Shown piece after piece: positions 1-9,371 of a DNA stretch of 55,421 bases. The notes below the pieces were generated by a model. The model ran no database searches and was not told the origin of the DNA. It saw only the letters and a program-made list of their open reading frames with translations. The stretch is taken from NCBI GenBank assembly GCA_037380725.1, contig JARRRL010000003.1, positions 1 through 55,421 of the forward strand. Direction: 5' to 3'. The position numbers and the translations under genes were made by a program. Every line of letters starts with the position of its first letter. The first letter of the stretch is position 1. The stretch is from JARRRL01 sp037380725 (lineage in GTDB: Bacteria > Pseudomonadota > Gammaproteobacteria > Pseudomonadales > JANQJO01).

Positions 1-255
1 GTTGTGGATTTTGAGGGCGGTGTGCTCGACAAGCTACCGATGACGCTGCCTATCACGGCTTCAGTCGAAACCAGCAGTGGTGAAATATCCGACGTTGTCG
101 TCAATCATCTTCCGGAAAAACTGGGCTGGCGTGTGGTGTTTCGGTTGCAACCAGCAGGGGATAAACCTGCGGATATGCGTGTGCAGTTAAAGTTGCGAGA
201 AAAACACCTGAGTGAGGAATGGAGTTATGTTTGGTATCCCAATAATATCAAATAA
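1..255 (+). CDS. opgG: OpgG (MdoG), C-terminal end only
   Basis: This is the last 84 codons of a gene that begins before the window; the frame is open to the left edge and stops at TAA 253-255. OpgG is a periplasmic protein needed to make and branch osmoregulated periplasmic glucans. The fragment is a beta-rich tail ending in an acidic and aromatic segment (EEWSYVWYPNN), as OpgG C-termini do. The next gene is opgH, whose start lies inside this one, the usual opgGH operon arrangement. The call rests on the tail sequence together with the certain opgH neighbour. The N-terminal part and its signal peptide are not visible. Confidence 0.85.
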   Translation, partial: VVDFEGGVLDKLPMTLPITASVETSSGEISDVVVNHLPEKLGWRVVFRLQPAGDKPADMRVQLKLREKHLSEEWSYVWYPNNIK

Positions 256-2278
256 TAAAGGCATACCTGATCCGAAAGCGATTCGTGGAGCGCCTACTCG
301 GCGAATGACCACGCCTGGCAAACGCGTGCGACGCTGGTTGTACCTGACCTTGGTGGTGAGCAGCAGTGCGCTGGGTGCTTGGATGATGTTTGAAATACTG
401 CGACCCAACGGCTTGACCGTATTGGAGTGTGTGCTGTTAATACTGTTCATCAGTACATTTGCCTGGGTAGTGTCGGCGTTTTGGAGTGCAGCAATGGGGT
501 TTGTGTTGCAGCTGTTTCAGCTTGACCCATATTCCTTACGTCGCGTCCGTAGGCCGACTGGCGGTGTATTGCAAACGCGTACGGCTGTGGTTATGCCGGT
601 TTATAATGAAGACACCGATCGCGTCATGGCTGGTTTTGAAAGCAACATTCGTTCGTTGGCGCAGACGGGGCAAGAACAGGCTTTCGATTTTTATTTGCTC
701 AGTGACACGCAAGATCCCAGCTTGATTAAGGCCGAAGCGGTGGCTTGGCGAGATCTGCAGCAACGCTTGGGACCATTAGCTCAACGTGTTTATTATCGTC
801 GCCGCATCGAAAATCGAGGTCGTAAGGTTGGTAACATTACTGATTTTTGTGAACAGTGGGGTGCGCGGTACGATTTTCTGATTGTCCTGGATGCCGATAG
901 CCTCATGACGGGTGATTGCGTCGTTGAATTGGCTTTACGCATGCAAGATAACCCTCAGGCTGGCTTGATTCAGACAACGCCGATGCCTGTGTGTCAAGAC
1001 ACCTTGTTTGGTCGTTTTATCCAGTTCGCAGCGCAGCTGTATAGTCCTTTGCTGTCCAGCGGTTACGCGTTTTGGCAAAGCGACAATTGCAACTACTGGG
1101 GACACAACGCCATTATTCGGCTTAGCGCCTTTATGAGTTCTTGCGGTTTGCCGTCTTTGCCGGGGCGAGCGCCATTTGGCGGCGATATTCTCAGTCACGA
1201 TTTTGTGGAAGCCGCATTGCTGTATCGAGCGGGTTGGGATGTTTATTTGGTCTCCGATCTGACGGGCAGTTATGAGGAGGTGCCAGGTAATATCATTGAT
1301 TTTGTCAAACGTGATCGACGTTGGGTGCAGGGCAATCTGCAGCATTTGGCGCTGCTCGGTGGAACGGGTTTCAGTTGGATTAGCCGCATACATTTTTTGT
1401 TTGGCGCTTTGGCCTACATTTCGTCGCTGTCTTGGATGTGTATGCTGGTTTTCAGTACCCTGGACGCGGTATTACGAGCCATCAGCTCCGATGTGTTTTT
1501 CAGTCAGGCGCATCAGTTGTTTCCCAGCTGGCCCATGATCAAAACGGGCACCATCACCTCATTGTTGTATCTCACGATGATTGTGCTGTTCGCACCCAAA
1601 GTGATGGGTTGTGTGACGACCTTGATTCATCATCGGCGTTCGTTTGGTGGCGCACTGGCGTTGTTGGTGAGCGCACTGATCGAGTTGCTGTTTGCGGTGT
1701 TGGTGGCACCCTTGATGATGTGTTTCCATGCTTTTTTTGTTCTGTGCGTGTTGCTTGGTTTTGATGTGAAGTGGGATGCACAGCCACGGGAAGGGCGGAT
1801 CGTCGGGTGGCGCGAGGCTTGGCAACGCTGCTATCCATTGACTCTGATTGCGGTCATTTGGACGGCATTGACTGCCCATTTCAGTGCACTGTTTCTTTAC
1901 TGGCTCAGCCCGGTTCTGTTGGGCATGTTGCTGGCGCCGGTTCTGATTCGTTACACCAGCAGCAAATTTTTTGGTGTCATGGCGCGCCGTTTGCGCTGTC
2001 TTGTTGTGCCGACTGAGTTGGGTCATATTCCGATTTTGCAATCGATAGACAGTACGATGAAAGCAATAAAAGCCACGCCGCTTTCGCTGGAGGAAACGGT
2101 TGAGGGCAGTGCGGCAACACCTTTACCGCCAGTGCCTATACCGCCAATCCAGTACCAAGCCATGCCAAAGCAGCCACTGAAATTACCACGACGTGATCGG
2201 GTGAGGCGGCGTTTGCCGTCCATGCAGCAAGGCGTATTAGCTGAGGTACCTGGGCACGTTGTTTCTTCCGAATCTTAA
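227..2278 (+). CDS. opgH: OpgH (MdoH) glucan glucosyltransferase
   Basis: Inner-membrane GT2-family glucosyltransferase that polymerises the beta-glucan backbone of osmoregulated periplasmic glucans from UDP-glucose. A first hydrophobic pair of segments lies within the first ~100 residues. The cytosolic catalytic domain follows, with the family's TAVVMPVYNED start, the DADSLM metal-binding motif, and the RDRRWVQGNLQH segment that matches the Q/RxxRW acceptor motif. At least five further membrane segments follow. The frame opens at GTG 212, but ATG 227 is preferred because GAGG/GGAG lies just upstream. It overlaps opgG by 29 bases, implying translational coupling. At about 683 residues it is shorter than the ~850-residue E. 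coli protein. The missing part is mainly the N-terminal cytoplasmic extension, the part linked to FtsZ control in E. coli, so that function is probably absent. Confidence 0.95.
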   Translation: MFGIPIISNNKGIPDPKAIRGAPTRRMTTPGKRVRRWLYLTLVVSSSALGAWMMFEILRPNGLTVLECVLLILFISTFAWVVSAFWSAAMGFVLQLFQLDPYSLRRVRRPTGGVLQTRTAVVMPVYNEDTDRVMAGFESNIRSLAQTGQEQAFDFYLLSDTQDPSLIKAEAVAWRDLQQRLGPLAQRVYYRRRIENRGRKVGNITDFCEQWGARYDFLIVLDADSLMTGDCVVELALRMQDNPQAGLIQTTPMPVCQDTLFGRFIQFAAQLYSPLLSSGYAFWQSDNCNYWGHNAIIRLSAFMSSCGLPSLPGRAPFGGDILSHDFVEAALLYRAGWDVYLVSDLTGSYEEVPGNIIDFVKRDRRWVQGNLQHLALLGGTGFSWISRIHFLFGALAYISSLSWMCMLVFSTLDAVLRAISSDVFFSQAHQLFPSWPMIKTGTITSLLYLTMIVLFAPKVMGCVTTLIHHRRSFGGALALLVSALIELLFAVLVAPLMMCFHAFFVLCVLLGFDVKWDAQPREGRIVGWREAWQRCYPLTLIAVIWTALTAHFSALFLYWLSPVLLGMLLAPVLIRYTSSKFFGVMARRLRCLVVPTELGHIPILQSIDSTMKAIKATPLSLEETVEGSAATPLPPVPIPPIQYQAMPKQPLKLPRRDRVRRRLPSMQQGVLAEVPGHVVSSES

Positions 2279-2289
2279 GAACCGTAATT

Positions 2290-2660
2290 ATGACCAGCGA
2301 GACGGCTAATGATCATGAAGGGTTATTGGCCTTTTCAACGGGCGTCACGGAAGGCGATACGCTGGAAATCGAGCTGGGTGGCTACGGTGTTGCGGGGAAT
2401 CTGCCACAAATGAAGATGCTTTCGCGGCGTATTGTCCAAGTGGGTCGGCAAAAATTCTGAAAGGCATTACGTCAGACAGTTGGGCGGTCAAAACGGCACT
2501 TGGGCGTGTTTTGTCTTCGTTAAACAGTTGGTTGTATGCCCAAAGTCAACACGTCAATTATCGGCAAGCAAGCGTATGTTTTAGCGGGACAACTGTGAAC
2601 GCGTTCCGCTATTCAAGTTTTCTACCTTTCTTCCCCTCTCATCTTTCATCTTATCTTTTT
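2290..2660 (+). pseudogene. Decayed remnant resembling a PP2C-type phosphatase/kinase
   Basis: A 56-codon frame runs from ATG 2290 to TGA 2460 (MTSETANDHEGLLAFSTG...). Immediately after it, in another frame from about 2463, the translation reads GITSDSWAVKTALGRVLSSL followed by NSWLYAQSQ. This second part resembles the segment 'SEAWSVKTSAQRVL..NSWLYAQT' that I remember from the N-terminal PP2C-like half of bifunctional protein kinase/phosphatases. The first part may be an altered upstream piece (GVTEG resembles the ADGV/DGIS region of PP2C domains). No long frame continues beyond 2600, so if this was such a gene it has lost most of its length and is frameshifted. The family match is from memory and modest. 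The alternative is an unrelated small ORF. Confidence 0.35.
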
Positions 2661-2703
2661 TCCCGCCTTTCGTATCCGTTAAATGACCGAATGTCCAAAA
2701 ACG

Positions 2704-2725
2704 ATGTGTGCTTGCACACATTTTT
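2704..2725 (+). terminator. Rho-independent terminator after opgGH region
   Basis: A perfect 8-base inverted repeat (ATGTGTGC / GCACACAT, two bases between arms) runs straight into five T residues. It lies downstream of opgH and the decayed remnant, and would end plus-strand transcription from opgGH. The hairpin would have a 4-base loop once end pairs are relaxed. Confidence 0.65.
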
Positions 2726-2835
2726 CGTATAACGTATGGCTAAGTAGTATTCAATTGCTACAGTTGTTATATGTTAATGCCGTTTTTCAGGTTTTTGTAT
2801 CTTTATTTTAAATCGCTTACGTTCGTATTGTAGAG

Positions 2836-3369
2836 GTGTTGGCTGTGCGTCAATTTTTTGTCCGTAGAGTACCACGTTGTTCTGCCTGTTCCACGTTGTA
2901 CTCAATCTTGTTTGCTGCGCTGACGCCCACTTGGGCGATGGTTTCTCAATCGTGTTTAGCTGAAGAAGATATGGCGCCGTCAACATTTGGATTTTCTATG
3001 CATTGGATGCATGACACGAATCACGATGATCACTTTGTTTCTTACCGCAGTGTAAATCGAAATAGAGAAGTGTGGCAAAACGATTGTGATCGTGAAGCGC
3101 TTGTTTCGAACCTGAGCCTGTATTCACTGTGCTCCGGTGGTGCGCCCGTATTTGTGCTCAGTGATGAGCTGTCGACTAAGCTGTTTAATCAGTTGAAGCA
3201 GGTGACACACTCCATGTTAAATACCACAGGCTTAATTGTCATTTTTCGATGGGCTGGGGTTGAAAACAGTCTGATCTCAAACCCGCCTGCGCCCAAAACG
3301 GGGTTTTCCATTGAAATGGAGCCAGGCATTCATGATGCTTATGTCCACGTGCGCTACTATTTTCAGTAA
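2836..3369 (+). CDS. Exported protein of unknown function
   Basis: I do not recognise this 177-residue protein. The N-terminus has several arginines (VRQFFVRRVPR) followed by a hydrophobic stretch around LYSILFAALTPTWAM, which looks like a signal peptide. The mature part carries about five cysteines, which could form disulfides in the periplasm. The C-terminal half (GLIVIFRWAGVENS ... DAYVHVRYYFQ) looks beta-rich. GTG 2836 gives the longest frame; GTG 2845, eight bases after GAGG, is an equally good start. It stands alone between the opgGH terminator and the facing minus-strand genes, and its stop codon lies inside an 18-bp tandem repeat. Confidence 0.5.
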   Translation: MLAVRQFFVRRVPRCSACSTLYSILFAALTPTWAMVSQSCLAEEDMAPSTFGFSMHWMHDTNHDDHFVSYRSVNRNREVWQNDCDREALVSNLSLYSLCSGGAPVFVLSDELSTKLFNQLKQVTHSMLNTTGLIVIFRWAGVENSLISNPPAPKTGFSIEMEPGIHDAYVHVRYYFQ

Positions 3370-3522
3370 GTAATGTAGTTCCAGTAAGTAATGTAGTTCC
3401 AGTCACCTCTTCCAATAATTTCTTTTTTTCCATTGGCCTCTTTTCAGTAATTGCTTCTTTTCAACAAGCACTTCTTTTCAATAAGCACTTTTTTTCAGCA
3501 ATCACTTCTTTTTAGAAATCAT
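3364..3522. repeat. Two tandem arrays, 18-bp and 17-bp periods
   Basis: Two perfect copies of an 18-bp unit (CAGTAAGTAATGTAGTTC) occupy 3364-3399 and begin at the stop codon of the preceding gene. After a short spacer, about five degenerate copies of a 17-bp unit (TTCTTTTCAAYAAGCAC type) run from 3438 to 3522. The remainder up to 3620 is AT-rich and holds imperfect copies of 'atagtcattgg'. The stretch separates two convergent genes; I see no gene in it. Confidence 0.8.
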
Positions 3523-3620
3523 TAGAAATCAATAGTCATTGGAATAGTCATTGGTAATGAGTAACCCGAAGTGGTTTTGATTGTTTGAATTATTATTATT
3601 ATTTGTTTCAACTCGCTTCA

Positions 3621-5237
3621 TTATCCTGACAGCGTGCCATTCACAATGGGTTGAAAAGCGGTGAGGGCGTCAATGTTGGTGCTGTTCCCCAATCCGTGAG
3701 ATGGAAATTGTGAACTGAACAGGCCTTGCTCGCCGTGCAACGCGAGGTAATTCAAGACAATGGTTTCTGCCAGTAGGTTAACGTTATTGGCGGCGGGAGA
3801 GGATTCGGTTTCCACGGAACCATCAGCGCGCATGTAACCTATTTGTTGATGTCGAGCTTGATCGTCCGTGCCACCACCCATCAGTTGTGGTCGACCGGTG
3901 GGGTTATACACGAGGAAGAAGTTGGCCGCCGTGGATGAATTATCCCCCGTCCACTCACCTTTGCCGCGACCTTCTGGTGTATCGTCGATACGTCCATTAC
4001 TGGCCACAGAGCCATCGCTGAATACATACAACATAATGGGAGTGCCCACACGCGCTGCGTATTCCAGACATGCACCCATGCAGCGACCCGCTCGAAAATC
4101 GCGTACTTCACCCGTCCCGCGATCACCCGTGTGGTAATCAAATCCGCCCATGGTGACGGTACCTGCGCCGGCAAAACCGTTAATGACGAGTTTCATAATC
4201 GAAGCGGTTTTGCGAAATTCGTTGTCACTGTCGAATTCCGTTTGTGTAAAGATGCCACTGTCACCGACGATAAGCGGATCTAAGGCGGGGTTGAGCGTCG
4301 CTGGACTCCCGAATCGATCGGCTAAATCAGCACTTTTGACATAACCACATTCCACCAAGGCTTTCAAGGTGGCGTCCGTGGCCAACCCAGTGTCGATGCG
4401 GTTCAATTTGGCTTTACTGATGCGATGTATGGACTCCATTACGGAAACGGCATCATTTTGGTTGAGTAAACCCACCAACTCACCCACATCCACTAAGCCC
4501 GTGACGTCAGCCGGTCGATCCACTTTGGTGGGACGAATAGAAGGGTCTATCCACATGGCTGGTGACATGGAGTTGCCGCCAGAGTCCGATGAACGTGAAC
4601 CAATTAAGGTCAATAATGAGCCGTCCGAACCTGTACGGTTAATCCCGTACATTGGGTTGTGTGGGTTGTTGCCGGTGTCGTTGTCTGAACGGGCAGCGAT
4701 GACTGCGCCGTTGATATTCGCAGCGGTGCTGGCGCTAATCCGATCGAGCATACCCATTAGAAGGGCGCTGTCTGAGTGAAAGGCCAGGCCTAAGTCGCTT
4801 TTGATAAAATCACGAGTTGCGGTCTGTGGATTTGCGATGGGTGGAATCATATCGCCAGGCAGACCTAGTTTTGAATAACCTGCCGTACTAAGAAAATCCA
4901 ATTGCCCGCCGGCACCGCCAACCAATACGTTGGATCCAGCTATGTTAGCGCCGCCCGCTAAGTCAAAACAAATAAAGGGGATTTTTCCTGCGCCTTGTAC
5001 GGCTAATCCGCATTCTGATTTGAGGGCTTCTAAATCGGAGGACAGAGCAGCCTGGACAGCACGGGGTGTGGAAAACAAGCTGAATGCAGAAAATCCCATC
5101 GCGATGCCGGTCCCGGCACGCAGGCCTTGAGCGATGAAATCGCGCCGACTGCGGGGTCTGGCGTGGTCTTGGTGAAAAATCGGCGCGTTCACCGTGAGTG
5201 GGCGTTTTTTATTGCGTGTCGAAGTGTGTCGAGCCAT
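3621..5237 (-). CDS. Tat-type exported DUF1501-like protein
   Basis: A 538-residue protein with a twin-arginine signal (SRRDFIAQGLRAGTGIAMG, about residues 30-48), so it is probably exported folded by the Tat system. The body has the layout of DUF1501-type proteins, a branch of the alkaline-phosphatase/sulfatase-like fold. It has a start near IPFICFDLAGGANIAG, the segment VTMGGFDYHTGDRG, a conserved LYVFSDGS, and a late GGGTDDQARHQQIGYM. The substrate is not known. It is the last of three minus-strand genes after two CxxCH proteins. In other bacteria DUF1501 proteins often sit beside large haem-motif proteins, which supports the assignment. The start is ATG 5237. The three genes probably form one transcript, with 79 bases between this gene and the one before. 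Confidence 0.7.
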   Translation of the reverse strand: MARHTSTRNKKRPLTVNAPIFHQDHARPRSRRDFIAQGLRAGTGIAMGFSAFSLFSTPRAVQAALSSDLEALKSECGLAVQGAGKIPFICFDLAGGANIAGSNVLVGGAGGQLDFLSTAGYSKLGLPGDMIPPIANPQTATRDFIKSDLGLAFHSDSALLMGMLDRISASTAANINGAVIAARSDNDTGNNPHNPMYGINRTGSDGSLLTLIGSRSSDSGGNSMSPAMWIDPSIRPTKVDRPADVTGLVDVGELVGLLNQNDAVSVMESIHRISKAKLNRIDTGLATDATLKALVECGYVKSADLADRFGSPATLNPALDPLIVGDSGIFTQTEFDSDNEFRKTASIMKLVINGFAGAGTVTMGGFDYHTGDRGTGEVRDFRAGRCMGACLEYAARVGTPIMLYVFSDGSVASNGRIDDTPEGRGKGEWTGDNSSTAANFFLVYNPTGRPQLMGGGTDDQARHQQIGYMRADGSVETESSPAANNVNLLAETIVLNYLALHGEQGLFSSQFPSHGLGNSTNIDALTAFQPIVNGTLSG

Positions 5238-5316
5238 GTTTTGCCTACTTTCTGTGTTAGAACGAACAAATTTAAGATTGAGTCTTAATTTACGTGTGAG
5301 TCATTGAAAGCTGAGA

Positions 5317-7833
5317 TCACTGCAAGAGCATAACGGCGCTGCCCAAAACAGCGGAGCAGGCGGCTTTTGCTACGGTTGCGGTGCGTTCGGCATCGCACGT
5401 TGTGTTGGTGCAACGCGTTAAATTTGTGATGAGACTCTCCAGCTCCGTGCGCACAGCGCTGTCCGTGGGTTGAGTGTCGAGATTGCTGCCCACAAAATTG
5501 GCGATGAGTGGATCGATCAGTTGTGCGCGCCCTGATGTGTCAAATGCGGTGTCGGCATTGGCGGAGAAATCAAAGCCGGTGAAAAATGTGCTGCGTAAGT
5601 CAGTGTCTTCCACCAAAGCATTGCAGTATTCAATAGCCAGTTGCGTGATGGCCATTTGCTGTGCTGAGACAAACGTATCCAAGGATTCCGTAGCAGGGAG
5701 TGCCTGTTCGACGGTTTGGTACGTGCTAGCCAAGGCGGGCAAGGTGCTGCGGACACCCGTGAGTTCGGATAAGGTGGCGCGAATTTCCGCAAAATTCCTC
5801 AAACCAACATCTGAAACGGCAGTGGTGCTGGTGTTGGCGGATGCCGTGACGCTGGAATCCGCTTCCACGTATACGTTGCTGTGATCACCCAGTTGTTCAA
5901 AGGTGAGGAAAAATTCATCGTCGTCAGGGCCTTTCTCGAGAGCAATAATAGTACCGATTCGAGACAGCGTTTGTTGCCCATTTTGGTAATCCGCTTGGTT
6001 TAAACGCGTATTGAGACGACTGAACGCTTGACCAACGGTGGTCTCTCGCCCATTGATGCCGATGCGCATGCCAATCAAGGGGATGTCGTTGGGTGCCGCA
6101 TTGGGGTCAAGCGAGGCAAAAAACGGTGCATTAAACAGATAGCTGTAATTGTCGAACTGACTGACTTCAAACACAATGTAGCTGTCGTTCAGGTCAATCA
6201 AATTACTAATATTAAATAGCAAATAGAACTTTTGACCGACCCCAATATCGTAGTTTTGTTGAATTTGTTCGGGGGTGAGGGCGCGATCGTGTATAGCAGC
6301 CATGCGAACAACACCTTGCCACAAGCGATTATTGGAAACTTCGTTACCAATCACAAAAGCAAAGGTGTCGTCCCACTCGGACAGCGTTCCGGGAGGGGTG
6401 TCGTCCTGTGTGCTCACCAGTTGGCCGTTGACAAAAATTCGTCGGCCATTGATGCCATCAAAGGTGACGACAACGTGTTGTAAAGTTGCTTGTAATGCTT
6501 CGTCTGCATCGGGTGTGGAGAGTGCGGGCATGCCGTCAGGGTCTGTGGTGCTAGAGCGGTGTAAGAAGTCGTAATTGTAGAGCGTTTGACCCAGCGTGAA
6601 GTTGCGTGCTGTTGTGCCACCCGAATAACTGATGATGCGGGCCGGACCTTCTTGGGTGACGTTGGCGGGTGCGACCCAAGCTTCAATGCTGTATTCGCCC
6701 GTTGCCGTGATTAAATCGTGCAATTTTTTACTGCTGGATGTGGAGGCTTGTGCTTTACCGTCGCTGATTTGGATGCCCCAGCCACCCACCCATGACACGG
6801 TTCCGTTAAAAGTGAGATTCATCGCTGGTTCCACGCCACTGGTGTCATAAGCGGTGTTACCTTCACCGGTTTTAAATTCCCATAGTGCAATTACATTTGA
6901 TTCGAAACGACCGCCTGAGTTGGCCACAATGCCATCGGTTAAGCGCAACGCTTTACTGATGACGAGTTGAGGGTCTACTTCGGTGGTGGCCACGCCATTG
7001 CTGAATTGCGTGACGGCGTTCAGCATGGTGTTGGCATCACTGCTGCACGTGCTCCAGCAGTTGTGGAATTCTTTGGCCAGGCGCACAACTACGCGTGATT
7101 GCTCGGGTGTGTTTAAGTCAATTTTACTTTTTATGGCCGCGTAGGCGGTGTTCAAGTCTGCGGAAGCAAAGTAAGGGGATTGAGCAAAGTCGGCGGTATC
7201 GGAATGACATTCGGCGCAGTGGGTGGTCAATAAAGGATAAACACTGTTGCTAAAAGCCGAAGCATCATCGGGGTAGTTTTTACTACTGCCCGCTTCTCGC
7301 TGCACCGGTGCACTCAGATCAATCGTCTGCGCGGCGGCGCTGATGGAGGTGCCCGCCCAATTTTGAATGTAACTGGTTAAGGTGGCGGCGCAGGCGCTGT
7401 CGCTATCCAACCAGCAATTGTGGCCTTGACTTACTTTATTCACCAGTGTGCTGCTGTCGGGATCGGACAGGCTCACGTAGGCTTGAATGGCGCTGTAGGC
7501 CGCGTTGACATCCGTCGAATTGGCAAAGCGAGGTGTTTGTCCATTATCGCCGTGGCAGGCGCCGCAGCGATCGCTGTTAATGAGGTTAGCCCACAGATAT
7601 GTCTGAAATCGAGTAATATCAGGGCTTTGTGCGCTGGGGCCGCTGTACACGAATCCGTTTGAGCGGGGGGAGGCGCTACTGGGTGGGTTGGTGGAGGTGC
7701 GTTCACCGCCGCTGCCACCGCAACCCGTTAGGCTGAGCAGCATGACGTTGAACAAAAATCCGATTAGGAAAAAACAGTTTTTTGACAGAATAAAAGGTTT
7801 AGTGCTGAGCACGGTGTTCAGTCCCCCATACAA
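5317..7833 (-). CDS. Large lipoprotein with two CxxCH motifs and a LamG-like domain
   Basis: An 838-residue protein with a long hydrophobic N-terminus and a lipobox (SLTGC, Cys38), followed by a Gly/Ser-rich linker, so it is predicted to be a lipoprotein. Two haem c-binding motifs follow: CGACH at 90-94 and CAECH at 206-210, each in a similar 'AAYSAI/AAIKSKI' repeat, suggesting two related cytochrome-like modules. Residues ~335-530 resemble a LamG/concanavalin-like domain (ALWEFKTGEGN..YDTSG, YSIEAWVAP, HVVVTFDG..R.IFVNG). The C-terminal ~280 residues are unassigned. It overlaps the upstream gene by 16 bases. The start at 7833 is the longest; GTG 7812 would still leave a signal sequence. It is probably an electron-transfer or surface protein acting with its two neighbours; the substrate is unknown. 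Confidence 0.7.
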   Translation of the reverse strand: MYGGLNTVLSTKPFILSKNCFFLIGFLFNVMLLSLTGCGGSGGERTSTNPPSSASPRSNGFVYSGPSAQSPDITRFQTYLWANLINSDRCGACHGDNGQTPRFANSTDVNAAYSAIQAYVSLSDPDSSTLVNKVSQGHNCWLDSDSACAATLTSYIQNWAGTSISAAAQTIDLSAPVQREAGSSKNYPDDASAFSNSVYPLLTTHCAECHSDTADFAQSPYFASADLNTAYAAIKSKIDLNTPEQSRVVVRLAKEFHNCWSTCSSDANTMLNAVTQFSNGVATTEVDPQLVISKALRLTDGIVANSGGRFESNVIALWEFKTGEGNTAYDTSGVEPAMNLTFNGTVSWVGGWGIQISDGKAQASTSSSKKLHDLITATGEYSIEAWVAPANVTQEGPARIISYSGGTTARNFTLGQTLYNYDFLHRSSTTDPDGMPALSTPDADEALQATLQHVVVTFDGINGRRIFVNGQLVSTQDDTPPGTLSEWDDTFAFVIGNEVSNNRLWQGVVRMAAIHDRALTPEQIQQNYDIGVGQKFYLLFNISNLIDLNDSYIVFEVSQFDNYSYLFNAPFFASLDPNAAPNDIPLIGMRIGINGRETTVGQAFSRLNTRLNQADYQNGQQTLSRIGTIIALEKGPDDDEFFLTFEQLGDHSNVYVEADSSVTASANTSTTAVSDVGLRNFAEIRATLSELTGVRSTLPALASTYQTVEQALPATESLDTFVSAQQMAITQLAIEYCNALVEDTDLRSTFFTGFDFSANADTAFDTSGRAQLIDPLIANFVGSNLDTQPTDSAVRTELESLITNLTRCTNTTCDAERTATVAKAACSAVLGSAVMLLQ

Positions 7834-9173
7834 AATAGAGCGGCTTCGGCGAAAGCGGATTTAATGCGGTAGCCGTTGCCAATGAAGTTTGAGGTCATGG
7901 TGGCGATTTTGCTGCGATCCGTTGATGAAGACGGGGGTCGTAAACAAACGGTTTTAAAAACTTTTTGCATTTGGCAGGTGGCGAATTGTTCGCTGTGCGC
8001 TAACTCTTGCCCCATGCTTTTTGCGCCTGCGCCATTACCAGGGAGGCTGCTGTCCCAGCCCAGTATGCGATTGGGTCCTTCCCGCCAGTAATTGGTCCAT
8101 GTGTCCGTTGTGGTGATGTAGCCATTGGGAAAGGAAGTACTGTTGATGAGGTATTTGTTTTGTACGCGTGTGCCGGTGTCTGGGTTGAGGGTGCCTTCGG
8201 CATTGTAAATCAAGCGCCCATTTTCTCCCTCGGGGTCGCTGTCGGCATCGTAGTCGTACTCGTAATACGCAAAGGACTGCACTAAGGGGTCCATGCCGGC
8301 GTGGCAGCCAACACAGTTATTGAGAAAAATGCGACTGTCGCCGCCGGGGCTACGTGTCACATCCTGGCGAATGCGGTCTGGCGAGCGGGTGATGTCTTTG
8401 ATTTGTTCTAAATCGAGGCACAAATGATTTAAAAGGGTATAGCGTAATTGGGCGCGATTGGTGCCGCTGCTGAAAAAGGCTCTGGCACCTTGGCGTGTGG
8501 TCAGCACACCGGCGGTAGCATCGGCGGGTAAGTCGCTCATCGCCGATTGGGTGGTTTGCTCCAAGGCAGTCTGCAATGAAATACCGTTGTTTTCTAAGAA
8601 CGCGTAGTGATCGTTATTGGTCATGGCGTAGAGGGGGGCGCCGCTGTTGGGGGCGGTGTACAAGATGTTGTCGTACAGAATACGACGAAAATCTAAGTCG
8701 TCGCGTATGATGCCAATGACGGTTGCCGTGTAGTCGTTGAGCGGGGCAAACGGCGTTCGATCCAAGTTGGTCCACGGGGTGATCCAGTTTTTCAGTGTCA
8801 CGTTGTAAAACGCATCGTGTGTCATGGCCACATTTGCCGCCTCGTTGGGGCTTCCTGCCTCGATGAGGGCCGCCATTCTGTCTAAGGTCTCGGCATTGGC
8901 AGGTACTCCCGTTATACGATCGTGTAAGCGTTTGGCTTGTTCCCGGCTGCCCGCGTAGACGACACTTGTTCCAATGAGCGAAGCAAGTAGGAGCAGTGCC
9001 AGAATGAGCCGTGCTGCCCACAATGTGTGCAGTTTGGCCGATGGCGTGCGCTGGCTTGGCGGAAGGTAATCGTATAAGCGAATGGTTTGTGAGGGAAATA
9101 AAGCGTGTGCTTGTTCTGGTGGCTGATTCAACGACAGAATCAATAACGGTAATGACTGTAATAACTGTTTCAT
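7818..9173 (-). CDS. Membrane-anchored single-CxxCH protein (DUF1585/1588-like)
   Basis: A 451-residue protein with one N-terminal membrane segment (about residues 52-72, LILALLLLASLIGTSVVYAG). The rest is therefore probably periplasmic. One haem-binding motif, CVGCH, lies at 287-291, followed by AGMDPLVQSFAYYEYD. The surrounding pattern (LRYTLLNHLCLDLEQI before the motif, CVGCHAGMDP, later cysteines in ATCQMQK) recalls haem-motif proteins of the DUF1592/1588/1585 group that accompany DUF1501 proteins. It is the first gene of the three-gene minus-strand cluster and overlaps the next one. No clear ribosome-binding site precedes ATG 9173, so the true start may be further in. No enzymatic function can be stated. 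Confidence 0.6.
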   Translation of the reverse strand: MKQLLQSLPLLILSLNQPPEQAHALFPSQTIRLYDYLPPSQRTPSAKLHTLWAARLILALLLLASLIGTSVVYAGSREQAKRLHDRITGVPANAETLDRMAALIEAGSPNEAANVAMTHDAFYNVTLKNWITPWTNLDRTPFAPLNDYTATVIGIIRDDLDFRRILYDNILYTAPNSGAPLYAMTNNDHYAFLENNGISLQTALEQTTQSAMSDLPADATAGVLTTRQGARAFFSSGTNRAQLRYTLLNHLCLDLEQIKDITRSPDRIRQDVTRSPGGDSRIFLNNCVGCHAGMDPLVQSFAYYEYDYDADSDPEGENGRLIYNAEGTLNPDTGTRVQNKYLINSTSFPNGYITTTDTWTNYWREGPNRILGWDSSLPGNGAGAKSMGQELAHSEQFATCQMQKVFKTVCLRPPSSSTDRSKIATMTSNFIGNGYRIKSAFAEAALFCMGD

Positions 9174-9371
9174 GTGAAAGAATATTTCCAGTAATTCGGT
9201 TAAGCGCGCTGGGTTTTCTGTTCATTCGTACAGTTTACATATAGCCTCGACTGTTCCAACAGTTTAAGCGATAAAGGTGTATGAGTGATGTGATAAAGAC
9301 CACACTCGGAATGATTGGTCGTTCGCAAGGCGTGAATGGTATGTTGGAACGTGATGTTGTTAAGGTCTGCC

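Noticed and set aside
1559..2041. 160-codon minus-strand frame inside opgH
   Set aside because: His/Gln-rich antisense shadow of a clear membrane protein gene.
8614..9225. 203-codon minus-strand frame overlapping the CxxCH membrane protein
   Set aside because: It is a shifted-frame translation of a supported gene, rich in His, Arg and Gln, with no family features.
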